Shown piece after piece: positions 1 through 11,725 of a DNA stretch of 64,000 nt. Location of the stretch: contig CM042015.1 of NCBI GenBank assembly GCA_023525715.1, positions 87,047,750-87,111,749 on the forward strand, read 5' to 3'. This DNA comes from Cichorium intybus (taxonomy: Eukaryota > Streptophyta > Magnoliopsida > Asterales > Asteraceae). A program made the position numbers and the translations under genes. Numbering within the stretch: position 1 is the first letter of the stretch; each line of letters starts with the position of its first letter. The notes under the pieces were generated by a model. It did no database searches. It saw only the letters and a list, made by a program, of their open reading frames with translations, and had not been told where the DNA came from.

Positions 1-102
1 TTTTACGTATTCCACAGTCATTATCAATTTTGGTTTATTTCATAGTGAAAAGTTCTCTCTATCTCTCATTCTTTTGTTACTCTGTTTATCGAATTTTTAA
101 CA
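1..102 (+). repeat. 3' part of the 5' LTR of the chromovirus
   Basis: Matches 5043-5144 base for base except one transition near position 96, and ends in TTAACA. The sequence directly after it (from about 104, TGGTCCGACC) starts with TGG as a primer-binding site should. It is not the initiator-Met type (TGGTATCAGAGC) used by the other LTR elements in this window; the primer tRNA was not identified. Confidence 0.9.
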
Positions 103-148
103 TTGGTCCGACCTGCTACGACCTGCCGCTACGTTCTTTCCGATTTTC

Positions 149-1981
149 ATGGCTGCTACTCGTTCGACTGCTCAACGATTGGAGGAACATGACGCATACC
201 TCACTAAGATTCAATCAGATCTCGATGTTTTGAAGATTAATTTGGGGTCACTTTCTACATCCTTGCAACAGGACCAATCAGAGTCGGCGGATTTTTGTAA
301 ATTGGTGCTCGCTTGGATGAAACAACAAGAGAAATCGGTTTCCGGTGATGGTTCTGATAGCCCCGGCTCTGGAATTTTCACTTCCCCACCACCTGTTCCT
401 CCTGTGACCGACGGCCGGCAGTTCTCATCAGGGGGTCTTCGTCCTCCTCCACCTCCCGATCCCAATTTCGTTAACCCTCCGCCGGGTCTTCCATGGGCCG
501 TTAAGAAGGTTACGCTTCCTGAATTTAATGGGTTTGATCCACAGGGGTGGATTCAACGTGCATCTCTTTTCTTCGACATTAACGGTACCCCTCCTAACCT
601 TCGATTACAATTAGCTAGATTAAGCATGGTGGGAGTCGCTCAACATTGGTTCACTATTGTCCACCAACTCCATGAATCGATGTCTTGGGAACAATTTCAG
701 GAAGAACTTTTGCAACGTTTCAGTGGATTGGATGTGCAAAATCCGTTTGAGCAGTTGGCCACGATTCAACAATCAGATTCAATTTTCGATTATATCGACG
801 ATTTCGAGTATCTCTTGTCGCTTGTTCCGAAATTGCCCGACTCCCAGTCGATGGGATACTTTATTGCCGGCTTACGTGGTGAGGTTAAGCGTTGGATCCG
901 TCTTCATCGCCCTAAATCGACCTTGGAGGCCATGTATCTCCCAAAAGACGTGGAACACATGTTACGTCCAGTGACCCGTAATGTTTCTCAAACCCGTTTT
1001 CGTTACTTACAGCGGGCCGGGTCGACTATGGGTTTTTCCCCTGATCCAAATTCTATGTTGGGCCGATCGGATTCTAAAGGGTCTTCCCACCCTAAATGGG
1101 CCGACAAAGTTCTTCCGTCTCCGACGGATCCCAGTCGACATCCTCCCAGCGTCAAATCTACTTCTACGGATCTTCAATCTCTTCTCCATCGCGATCGTGG
1201 TGTTCGTTCCCTTACGCGCTCGGAATGGGAGGATCGCCGGAAGAAAGGTATGTGCTTTCGTTGTGGTCTCCAGTATGGTCCAACCGATAAATGCCCCGAA
1301 GGTAAGCTTCGCGTTTTGTTGTTGGGTGATGATGAAGATGAGGGTCCTATTGACGATTATTCTCATATCCCTGTAACTCCTATCGATTCTGTGGATCTCG
1401 ATCCTCCTGAAGTGGGTCTGTGTTCTGTCCTGCAACTTCATTGTGCTTCTGAGGACACCATGGGGGCACGCACTCTCAAGTTTGATGGTACCATCACAAG
1501 CATCTCTGTGGTTATTCTTGTTGATAGCGGAGCTAATCACAACTTCATTTCGAGACGTTTGGTTGTTGCTCTTGGACTCCAATCTGTTCCGTTTTCCGGT
1601 ATTCACATTCGCCTCGGTGATGGTTTCGTGGTTCGGGTAACAGACAAGTGTGTTGGTTTACCGGTTAGAGTGGGCACTTGTGACTTTGTGGTACAGGCCC
1701 TGGTGTTTGACACTAGCGATTTGGATGTGATATTGGGAATGCCTTGGTTACGATCATTAGGGGAGGTTACACATAATTGGGAAGAAGCATGGATGAAATT
1801 TTCTTATGCCAATCGGGAAGTTTGTTTGCAAGGCTTACAGGCGGGTCAACCTTCTCTTGCGTCTTTCCACCGATGGATGGGCACCCACGACTACTCTCGA
1901 CCGTTCTCTCAATTGATCTCTTCCGGTGGGATAGGTCAATTCACGACTTTGGCAACATCGGGTGTTTTGGACAGTCAATAG
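149..1981 (+). CDS. gag-pro: Gag and aspartic protease part of the chromovirus polyprotein
   Basis: A 610-residue ORF beginning with a charged coiled-coil-like segment, then a proline-rich stretch (about residues 70-110), a retrotransposon Gag domain (about 120-265), a degenerate zinc knuckle near residues 368-385 and a retropepsin with the catalytic DSGA motif near 459-462. Gag forms the intracellular particle and the protease processes the polyprotein. In the knuckle the cysteines are visible (CFRC...DKC), but an Asp stands where related elements usually have the zinc-binding His. The ORF ends at TAG 1979-1981, in the same frame as the reverse transcriptase that follows, so the stop interrupts what is normally one polyprotein. 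The start at 149 is the first ATG of the frame, 47 nt past the LTR. Confidence 0.88.
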   Translation: MAATRSTAQRLEEHDAYLTKIQSDLDVLKINLGSLSTSLQQDQSESADFCKLVLAWMKQQEKSVSGDGSDSPGSGIFTSPPPVPPVTDGRQFSSGGLRPPPPPDPNFVNPPPGLPWAVKKVTLPEFNGFDPQGWIQRASLFFDINGTPPNLRLQLARLSMVGVAQHWFTIVHQLHESMSWEQFQEELLQRFSGLDVQNPFEQLATIQQSDSIFDYIDDFEYLLSLVPKLPDSQSMGYFIAGLRGEVKRWIRLHRPKSTLEAMYLPKDVEHMLRPVTRNVSQTRFRYLQRAGSTMGFSPDPNSMLGRSDSKGSSHPKWADKVLPSPTDPSRHPPSVKSTSTDLQSLLHRDRGVRSLTRSEWEDRRKKGMCFRCGLQYGPTDKCPEGKLRVLLLGDDEDEGPIDDYSHIPVTPIDSVDLDPPEVGLCSVLQLHCASEDTMGARTLKFDGTITSISVVILVDSGANHNFISRRLVVALGLQSVPFSGIHIRLGDGFVVRVTDKCVGLPVRVGTCDFVVQALVFDTSDLDVILGMPWLRSLGEVTHNWEEAWMKFSYANREVCLQGLQAGQPSLASFHRWMGTHDYSRPFSQLISSGGIGQFTTLATSGVLDSQ

Positions 1982-4789
1982 CGGGATCTTCAACGGGTAC
2001 TGGATAACTTTCCATCTGTGTTTCTTCCTCCTACGGGTCTCCCTCCTTCCCGTCCTCATGATCATAGTATTACTTTGTTTCACCCCCATGATCCTATTTG
2101 TGTTCGGCCGTACCGCTACCCTCATATTCAAAAGACGGAAATCGAACGACAAGTCAAGGAATTGTTATCCTTGGGTATGATTCGGCCTAGTAAGAGCGCG
2201 TATTCTAGCCCGGTTATTCTGGTTTGCAAAAAAGATGGGTCTTGGCGTTTATGTGTGGACTACCGCGCTCTCAATAAAGCAACCGTTCCAGACAAATTCC
2301 CGATTCCGGTGGTGGAGGAATTATTGGACGAATTACACGGGGCTCGTTTCTTTTCGAAGTTGGATCTAAAGTCCGGCTATAATCAAATCCGAATGCAGGA
2401 GGATAGTATTGATAAAACGGCTTTTCGTACACACGACGGTCATTATGAATACTTAGTGATGCCGTTCGGATTAACAAACGCCCCTTCGACTTTTCAGGCC
2501 ATTATGAACGATGTCTTCCGCCCCCTTCTGCGGAAGAAAGTGGTATTTTTTGACGATATTCTGGTCTATAGTGCCTCGTGGACGGATCATTTACACGATT
2601 TGGACCTTGTGTTACAAATTCTGTTGCAAAATCATTTCGTGGTCAATAAAACCAAATGTTCTTTCGGGCAAACATCTATAGAATATTTGGGTCACATAAT
2701 CGATGGTGTTGGGGTAGCCATGGACCCGAGGAAGATCGAAGCTGTGGTAGCTTGGCCAGTACCCAAAAACATCAAGGGTTTGAGGGGATTTTTGGGTTTA
2801 ACGGGGTACTATCGTAAGTTTGTTAAAAATTACGGTAGTATTGCCCAACCATTGACTGACTTCACAAAGAAAGAGGCTTTCCAGTGGCAACATGCGGCTC
2901 AACAGGCATTCGAACAGTTGAAACACGCTTTAGTCACGACTCCGGTTCTTGCGTTACCTGATTTCTCATGCCCCTTCGTGGTTGAATGCGACGCATCTCG
3001 GAGAGGCATCGGGGCCGTTTTAATGCAACACCATAAACCGATCGCTTTTTTCAGCAAGGCTTTGAGCGACCGCAATCTGTCTAAGTCCGCTTATGAACGC
3101 GAAATCATGGCCCTCGTTTTAGCGGTACAACATTGGCGATCGTATTTATTAGGAACTACCTTTGTGGTCTATACCGATCAAAAGAGCCTCAAGTTCCTTT
3201 TACAGCAACGTATCACCACTCCGGATCAGCAAAATTGGGTTGCTAAGTTGTTGGGGTACAACTTCGATATTCAATATAAACCCGATCGGGAAAATCGTGC
3301 AGCTGATGCGTTATCGAGACGGGCTGATTCGGGAGACTTGGGTCTGATGGTGTCGACCCCGGTTTGGGTACAAGGTGCTCAATTGTTACAGGAGGCCAAA
3401 GAAGATCCGGAAGTTCAAAAATTAGTTCAAAGCTGTCTCACAGACCCATCTCGACATCCGGGATTTACTGTTTCTAACGGCATTTTGTATTATAAAGATC
3501 GTGTTGTCATCACCCGTCACTCCAAATTTATTCCGGCATTGCTGAAAGAATTTCACGAGGCAGCATCGGGGGGACATTCCGGTTACTATCGCACGTATCG
3601 CCGTTTAGCTCAAAACTTATATTGGCCGGGGATGATTGGTCATGTCAAAGAATTCGTCCGTGCTTGTGACATCTGTCAACGATGCAAGGCCAGCTCTTTA
3701 GCCCCCGGGGGTCTTCTCCAACCATTGGAAATTCCACAAGCCGTTTGGGAGGATGTTTCCATGGACTTCATCACGGGTCTCCCCAAGTCTAAAGGTTTCG
3801 ATTCGGTGTTAGTGGTGGTGGATCGCTTGTCCAAGTACAGTCATTTCCTGCTTTTGAAACATCCTTACACTGCTAAAAGTATAGCTGACTTATTCATACG
3901 TGAGGTGGTACGTCTTCACGGCATTCCTAAGTCTATCGTGAGCGACCGCGATCCCATTTTTTTGAGTAACTTCTGGAAAGAGATCTTCCGTTCTCAGGGC
4001 ACTCGGCTGCACATGAGCTCGGCTTACCATCCGGAATCGGATGGCCAATCTGAAGTTGTCAACCGATGTCTTGAGGCGTACTTAAGATGCTTTGCGGTTG
4101 ACCAACCATGTACTTGGGCTTTATGGGTTCCTTGGGCGGAATTCTGGTATAATTCCACCTTTCATGATTCGACGGGCCTCTCTCCTTTTGAGATTGTGTA
4201 TGGTCGCAAAGCTCCGACGGTCGTTCAATTTGTTCCGGGGTGAAGTTCGTGTTCAAGCGGTTGCTCATGAGATGCTCGATCGTGATGAAGCCTTGAAACA
4301 GCTTCGAATTCATCTAGCAAACGCTCAAGATCAGATGAAATCTAATGCGGACAAAAAACGGCGTGATGTGCAAATTTTGGTGGGCGAATGGGTGTACGTT
4401 AAGTTGAAACCTTATCGTCAATTGTCGGTTACGAATCAGATACATCACAAATTGGCACCCAAATTTTTTGGCCCTTTTCAGATTGCAGAGAAGTTTGGAC
4501 CAGTGGCGTATAAATTGACGTTACCTCCCACATCCAAAATCCACCCGGTTTTTCATGTGTCATTACTGAAACGAGCGGTTCGGTGCCCACTGATTTGGTT
4601 TTACCTCCGGAACTTGAGGTGAATTCCACTGAAATCTTACACCCTCGGGCTATTTGTGCTAAGCGTACTCTTCACGATCACAATGGAACAATAGAACAAT
4701 GGTTAATTCAGTGGGATGGGCATTCTATGGAAGAAGCAACTTGGGAAGACGCGTTGATGATCAAAGGACAGTTTCCGGACTCCTTTTGA
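1982..4789 (+). pseudogene. pol: Pol region (RT, RNase H, integrase, chromodomain), frame-broken
   Basis: Directly continues the gag-pro frame after the 1979 stop. Visible in order: reverse transcriptase (about 2110-2720, catalytic FFDD near 2546-2560), RNase H (about 2980-3330, DAS and YTDQKS motifs), integrase HHCC zinc finger (about 3555-3690) and the DDE core (Asp near 3762 and 3940, Glu near 4033). The frame then ends at 4243 because a G tetramer at 4237-4240 appears to carry one extra base. Coding continues in another frame from about 4240 to 4580, then returns to the original frame near 4583 and finishes with a chromodomain (QWDG and EEATWE motifs, about 4690-4789). The chromodomain would direct integration to marked chromatin in an intact element. 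This copy is non-functional as it stands. Confidence 0.9.
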
Positions 4790-4801
4790 AGGTGGGAGTA
4801 A

Positions 4802-5144
4802 TGATACGAATGCAAACAATGGGACCACTCACAAACCATTTTTAGTTTATTCTAGAAAGGGGAAGAGGGCAATTATGGAAATTAACTAATTAAGTTAGTA
4901 GTGTAGGGGTCGGTGTATTTGAGGGGGAGAATAATTCCGTATTCATTCATTCCATTTTTTGTTTTGATTGTATTGGCTCCTTAGCTTAGTGCTCTGTGAG
5001 AGAGGGACCACTCCCTGGGAAATCATTCGGTTGCAATTGAGATTTTACGTATTCCACAGTCATTATCAATTTTGGTTTATTTCATAGTGAAAAGTTCTCT
5101 CTATCTCTCATTCTTTTGTTACTCTGTTTATCGAATTCTTAACA
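4802..5144 (+). repeat. 3' LTR of the chromovirus
   Basis: Begins about 4802 (TGATACG) just after a purine-rich tract (AGGTGGGAG, 4790-4798) that follows the pol stop codon, and ends TTAACA at 5144. The right end is fixed by the match to 1-102. The left end is inferred from the TG...CA rule and could be 2-3 bases off. Confidence 0.82.
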
Positions 5145-6439
5145 GTTTCTCATATACGACAATCTTACATATACATCTAAATCCCTATCTTATATTCTTT
5201 AGTGGTCTGATTGTTCCTGGAAGATCACAACCCGGTCGATTGTTAGCAATCTGCTCTAACACAAAACTAAAATCAGATGGCTTCCTCATCAAACCTAAGG
5301 TTATAACATTAACATTTTGTGCTTATTGTGTTAAGTGGATTAGGAAATGTAAACTAAATATATTGCAATACGGTTTAGTGGTAGAACCTTTCAACAAAAA
5401 AAAAGTAAACAATTGTTAAATATTTTCCAAAAAAGTACATGAAAAGCTTCAACCTTCAACCATGACCTACCCTGTTAAGAAGTGTCATCCTATTATTCAT
5501 TTGTTTCTCAAGGACCGCCAACAGGTTGTTTAGGGGTTAAAGGAGTTCCACATCTTTATGTCTAGACCCTTTAAGGTAAAGTTGTGCGACGATCTTGTTC
5601 ATTAAGCAAAGGAAGCCTCTAACTTGTTCTAGGATCTCACTCTTCTCTATAACCGTTAAAATTATGTCGTGCAGAGACTGTGTATGTGTTCTGTTTTTAG
5701 ATGTCCTTCCGGATATCGTGTTCAATTTCAATGATGAGATGAGAGTGGAAGTGAACTGTTTTTACCATTTCCTTTTGTGGAGTGTTTATCGAAAAGGGTG
5801 GCTTCTTCTAATCTGTATATGTGACTTATTTTTGTGGTTGGTTTCTTCTAATATGTATATGTGACTTATGTTTGTGGTTGTGGTGGTTTATAATGATCAA
5901 TTGATCGTTAAACTATGGAAGTATACCCGGCCATCGAACGTATAATACACTAGTTTATTTCGCTAGTATAAAGCGTAATGTTTACAACTTAAACTCGTAT
6001 TGAAATTGAAACTCTTAAGACTACAAAGTAACTCCCATTAACTTATGTGTTGACAATTTTTGCTAGTCTCCAACTCTACAACGTTGTGAGCACACCTTGA
6101 TGAATCTCATATTGAGAAATATAAAATTGAAAACCATAGACAAAATTACATAAGCAGTCCCTATCGTTTACCAAATCTACCAAATCAGGACCAAGTATCC
6201 GAATTTCACCAAGAGGGTCATCAAACTATCACAAAACTAACAAAAAAGTCCCTAGGGCATATAAAAAGACTGAAATACCCTTTCTATTTTTTTCATTTTT
6301 CTTTTAATATATTATTTTATTAAAGTCCCTAGGGCATGTCACTTGATCCTCGTATAGGTTAAACTAGAACTAGTGGCCATCACACTAGCCCTATGAGGGT
6401 TAGCAACTCCCTCATGCAGTTCCCTATTATCGGGAACGG
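5145..6439. other. Non-coding flank of the chromovirus
   Basis: AT-rich. A short open stretch at about 5195-5300 followed by a GT donor could be an eroded exon, but I cannot name it. Positions 6143-6230 resemble the reverse complement of about 21090-21175, a dispersed repeat. No other coding evidence is seen. Confidence 0.4.
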
Positions 6440-6565
6440 TTTTCCCTAAATCCGGGACAAACATCTCATTTTGGGCATTTTGCCCGTGATTTCCCTAAAT
6501 CCGGGACAATCATGATTTCCCTAAATCCGGGACAATCATGATTTCCCTAAATCCGGGACAATCAT
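6440..6565. repeat. 26-bp tandem repeat
   Basis: Three consecutive, nearly perfect 26-bp units (6488-6513, 6514-6539, 6540-6565) built on TTTCCCTAAATCCGGGACAA. A fourth, diverged unit lies at 6440-6465, separated by a 22-bp spacer. Confidence 0.85.
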
Positions 6566-7118
6566 CTCATCTTCGTCATAAGGTTCACTCGGTCAATCCA
6601 ATCCTATATGCAATGCAATGCACAAATAGGATGCTCAAAACATCTTTCAAAAACATCATCATAATCTTTATTTGAAAACATCTTTAGAAACTCATTTTCA
6701 TGCAATGCACAAGTAGTAATCATATAACACATTGCACATAATATCATGCATGAAAAGTATTTGATAACACACACAAAAGATAATAGTTGGGATGTGTACT
6801 CCCGGTAAACTCACATTAATGTCGACTGAAAAGTCAACAGTAACCCCTATAAAATCGTCTTGTCTGGAAACGCTCAATTTTAGACATCACCTCATCAATC
6901 TCCAATTTCCTATGAGATCAAACGTAATAAGATGAATACGTAATCTAAGGTGCCATTATTACTTAACTTAACCAAGGACTCATCCCAATGTGGAACTTAT
7001 GTCTATATGCGATCCATGTTTAATTTTCTAACCCAAATATTATCTCGACGACTCATCATGATTACCTAGTTATATTTAAAATGATACGTCACTCGATGAT
7101 CAATGCTTTTACCCAAAA

Positions 7119-7121
<3 letters not shown>

Positions 7122-7203
<82 letters not shown>
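7122..7203. repeat. (AT)n microsatellite
   Basis: About 41 uninterrupted AT dinucleotides in an AT-rich, gene-free stretch. Confidence 0.97.
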
Positions 7204-7207
<4 letters not shown>

Positions 7208-8451
7208 GATTTAACTCACCTTAAAATCTGTATTATTGCTAATAACAGGTTTAAATTATATTTAATCAAATAATATTATATCTCAAATAAAATTTACTTG
7301 ATTAAATAAAAACACTTTGAATTAATCTAGTTATCTCGATTTAAAACTCATATTATCTACCACAATGGGTTTAGGTCATGTTTAATTAAATAAACTCGCA
7401 TCTTAGATAAATGATTGTTTAAATAAAAAGAATTTTAATTTCATTCATCATATAATTAAACTAGCTTAGAATTATCCCATTAGACTAGCTAAGTTATTCA
7501 AATCCCATTTTTACTTGAAACCCATATGATTAAATGAACCCGATTACTAGCCTACATATTAGAGCCCAGCAGCTATAATTAAACAGCCCATTATATCAAA
7601 GCCCAGGTAATAGAGTCCAGTGAAAATTTCGGATCGGTCTCGATGACAAAAGCCCAACTAAACAAACCTAGAATGGGATACGAGTTCTGGTACCTCATCT
7701 CCGACGCACGAGATCAACAAAGAAGTCCGATGACTCCAATGTCTTCTCCGATGGAAGTTCGCTCCTCCGTCAAGGCTCTCTTCTCCGGTCACACCATCGT
7801 CTCCGTCGACGATAACTGTTCGCAACAACGACCACCGCCCACCTCCTGATACACCATCGTCTCCGACAACTTGAATCCAACCCTAACATTCGGTCATGGC
7901 GAGGCGACCCCAAACTCATCGCCATACTCCCAACGATGCACCCTTCTCCGCCACCACCCTTCCATCCAGCAATTCCAATCTCTCCGTCAAACTCTCTTCC
8001 CCCCAGGTGACGGTAGCCCAGCCTTGTCGTCCTTCAACCTCCTTCACCGACCAACCCTCCTCCTCTCGATCTCTCTTCCACTCTCTTTCTACCTCTGATC
8101 GACTGAAATGCAACTGAATGTTGAAGCAAAGCAGACGGGATTCCCTGCTCGTTTTATTCAACCACCGGAGGCCCACTACCGATAGTCAAGCCGTCGACAT
8201 CTTTCTATCATTATCACGCACCCTCCGCCGTCGCCTCTACACCTTAGAATCATCGGCAGGAACATTCGCGGGTTCGAGCCATCTTCACGTCTCCGGTTCA
8301 GGCATTGAAAACCTATCACGAGTGTCCCTCCATAGTCCATACCCACATCTTATTCTCCACCCAACCCTTCTTCTCGACTCAAACACTACCTCACTGTCGT
8401 CCTCTACTTTCCTTCCTCGTTTTCCCGGTGAGTACTCACTGAAAGCACCCT
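7204..8451. other. Non-coding, turning C-rich before the gypsy complex
   Basis: 7204-7620 is AT-rich with nothing recognisable. 7640-8450 is C- and T-rich with several short overlapping open frames in different phases (for example 7643-7849 and 8118-8591). None has a recognisable domain, and the composition alone explains the lack of stops. It may be part of an older LTR. Confidence 0.4.
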
Positions 8452-8797
8452 TGTCACGGACGCGAGTTTGGCAACACTCCTTGCCCGTGCGGCGTCCCAA
8501 GGTCCCCCATAAAACCCCGAGACCAACCCTCCCGTATACACATGCTCACTGGTTTCGCCCTGCCATGGGCTCATCAGGGAGGCGGCACTAGCCCCCGACC
8601 AGTTGTGTCTAACCCGCTACGGTCCTCTTCACAGTCTTGCCCTCCTGGCCCCGAACGACTCGGCCAGACAGCAGCGACTAGACAGAACAACGTCCTTGGT
8701 CTAGGTCGCCCCCTTTTGAACCCAATGACAGGATAATACAGTGGCATGGTCTTCCTTTTCTTGGTCTAACACGGTCACGGAATTTTAGCCCGTGACA
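8452..8797 (-). repeat. LTR family 2, copy A
   Basis: 346 bp, TGTCAC...GTGACA. Differs from 17604-17949 by about seven single-base transitions (about 98% identity) with no indels. On the minus strand it is preceded by a purine tract, so it occupies the 3' LTR position of a minus-strand element. Confidence 0.88.
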
Positions 8798-9079
8798 CTC
8801 TCCCACCGCCAAATTGTCGCACGTCCTCGTGCGGTAGAAGAGGAACTATTGTCTCTTCAAAGTGATACTTCTTCCTTAGATACCAAGTATAGCAGCACAC
8901 CTCCATACTCCATGTGGCCATCTCCGTACTTCTACTTCAATGAGAGATGGAGCGATCTCCTGTAGGTGCCCTTTACTTCGAGACAACCCACCCATTAGTC
9001 CGCCTTATACTTCAACGGACCCCACGAAAGTGCACAACTATCCCGATATGTCCCTTCATCGTTTGGCTCTGATACCACT
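8798..9079 (-). mobile_element. Short internal body with primer site and purine tract
   Basis: Read on the minus strand it starts with a perfect initiator-Met primer-binding site (TGGTATCAGAGCC, 9077-9065) and ends with a purine tract (GGCGGTGGGAGAG, about 8810-8798) next to LTR2. The ~265 bp between have no ORF. A primer site, a purine tract and no coding region is the layout of a TRIM-type non-autonomous element. Its two flanking LTRs belong to different families, so it is chimeric. Confidence 0.75.
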
Positions 9080-9467
9080 TGTCACGGGATGACTTTCTTC
9101 GACTAGTCAATCTCGTGTGCCACTTAGTTTACTTCTAACTAAGTCAGGCAAACTCCGCTTCCTTAGAGGTATTAACGAACTTAGCAAGCAAGAGACACGA
9201 TATAGAAGGCTACAATATAAGGAATGCTACTTGTATTATAAGAACTCGATATCTTACAAAGGAACTTCCTTGATGGTTTGGAGCAAATGAGCTCCATACC
9301 TATTTATAGGGTCTTTCCACCTCCTTACCAGGAAGTTTCTAGACCATTGAACACTCAAGACTCTTCTAGATTTATCTATCAACATATCTACATGTTTACA
9401 TCACTCTACAACGTTCTAGACTCTTCCTTAGCATACTAGAGAACTCCATGACCTTCTAGGGTATTTC
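9080..9467 (-). repeat. LTR family 1, minus copy, part 1 (split by nested element)
   Basis: Reverse complement closely matches the right part of the plus-strand LTR at 19620-20173. It carries a TATA-type promoter (CCTATAAATAGG in the sense direction). It is interrupted after 9467 by the element at 9468-17265 and resumes at 17271. Confidence 0.9.
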
Positions 9468-10354
<887 letters not shown>

Positions 10355-11725
10355 GTGGTATCAGAGCTATTTGGTTGTTTTTCTTGTTAAATTGCTATAA
10401 CTGCTTTCCTGAAAATTAGGGTTTAATTTTTTTATAAACCCTAATATGGCCAATTTCGAAATTTAGGGTTTGTTTTAGAAACCCTAGCCCCTCCCCTATG
10501 ATTTGGCGATTTTTTGTGGATTAGGTTAGAAGGTATTCTATTTTTGGTAACTTTAAATTGTTTAAAAGATAAACCTTAAAACCCTTTATCCTAAAAATCG
10601 AAATTTAAGGGATTAGGATAGGTTTTAATTAATTTGATTAATTTGATAAAAACCTATCTACTTTTGAATTAATTTAATTAATTGGTAATTAAAAGATAAT
10701 TCAAGGATTTAATTTAATTTAAAATTTAATTGCTTTAAATTGGCGAAAATTAAATAGATAAATCCTAAAATATTTTAAAAATGTTTAAAATATCAAATTT
10801 AATTAATTTAATTAATTGGTTAATTAAAAGATAATTAAAATCGATTTTAAAGTTTAATTTAATTTGAAATTTAATAGTTTAAATTGGCAATAAATTAAAA
10901 GATAAACCAGAAACAATTTTTTTAAATGGTTTAAATAAATTACATCTTATATATATTATAATTAGGGAGTTATTATTATATGTATAAGATTAAAATGGTT
11001 AGTCAAATCATTAGTAGGCCTCATTCACGAAGCTGGTCTATAAAGTGGGTATAAGGAGACTGCCTATAAAATGGCGGTCTAATGGGTGAACACTCTCGCC
11101 CACCGCTCGCCTGATCAGTGGAGGGTCGTTAGCCGAACATGTTTGATAGGACCACCTAATAATCACTAAAAGTTAATGATTCAAAGTACTAGAACACTTA
11201 ATAATATCCCAATCTAGTTACTTTAGGAAAAATGTGAATTGATGCTAATCCATGAAATTGCACATTGGACTTTATGAAACATTGGTGGAGCGTGTGTGGT
11301 TAACCGGCACGCCAATTGGGGTTCATAAAGAGTTGCAATGGGTTTCCCGAGTATTATCATTGTTGATGGAGCGTGTGTGGTTTACCGGCACATCAATTAG
11401 AGATGATAATTAACTCGAGAGTACCAAGCTAATTTGCATGGTTATTCACATCCAGTTTGTGATCCTCGGCATCCCAGTCACAAACAGTGGGGCACATCCG
11501 AGATTAAACATGCCATTTAAAAGTTTAATGAATCTCATCAGAACTAGGAATTTCATAAGATGAAATTGATAAGTGTTTATCTACCTTAATGACCATTATG
11601 TTGTGATTACGGCATCCCTCTTCACACCATAGTTGGGGTATTTTGGATCCTAGCCTTAATAAATAATATATTGGGTAATTATTTAAAAGGAACAGTTAAA
11701 CTAATAAATTCTATTTCTTTTATAG

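Larger units (their letters stand above)
1..5144 (+). mobile_element. Ty3/gypsy chromovirus LTR retrotransposon (5' end outside window)
   Basis: Order on the plus strand is LTR end, primer-binding region, gag, protease, reverse transcriptase, RNase H, integrase, chromodomain, purine tract, LTR, which is the Ty3/gypsy order. The C-terminal chromodomain and short LTR (about 343 bp) suggest a chromovirus, perhaps Reina-like; that clade call is inference. Positions 1-102 match 5043-5144 with one mismatch and no gap, so the insertion is young. The coding region is nevertheless broken by one in-frame stop and two frame changes, so this copy cannot make a complete polyprotein by ordinary translation. 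The left end and target duplication lie outside the window. Confidence 0.93.

Noticed and set aside
1007..1606. 199-residue minus-strand ORF
   Set aside because: Antisense shadow of the chromovirus gag.
6440..6565. CRISPR-like array
   Set aside because: Units are directly adjacent 26-bp repeats without unique spacers, in plant nuclear DNA; a minisatellite.
8118..8591. 157-residue plus-strand ORF
   Set aside because: C/T-rich composition, no domain, and it runs into LTR2 at 8452, so it cannot be one gene.
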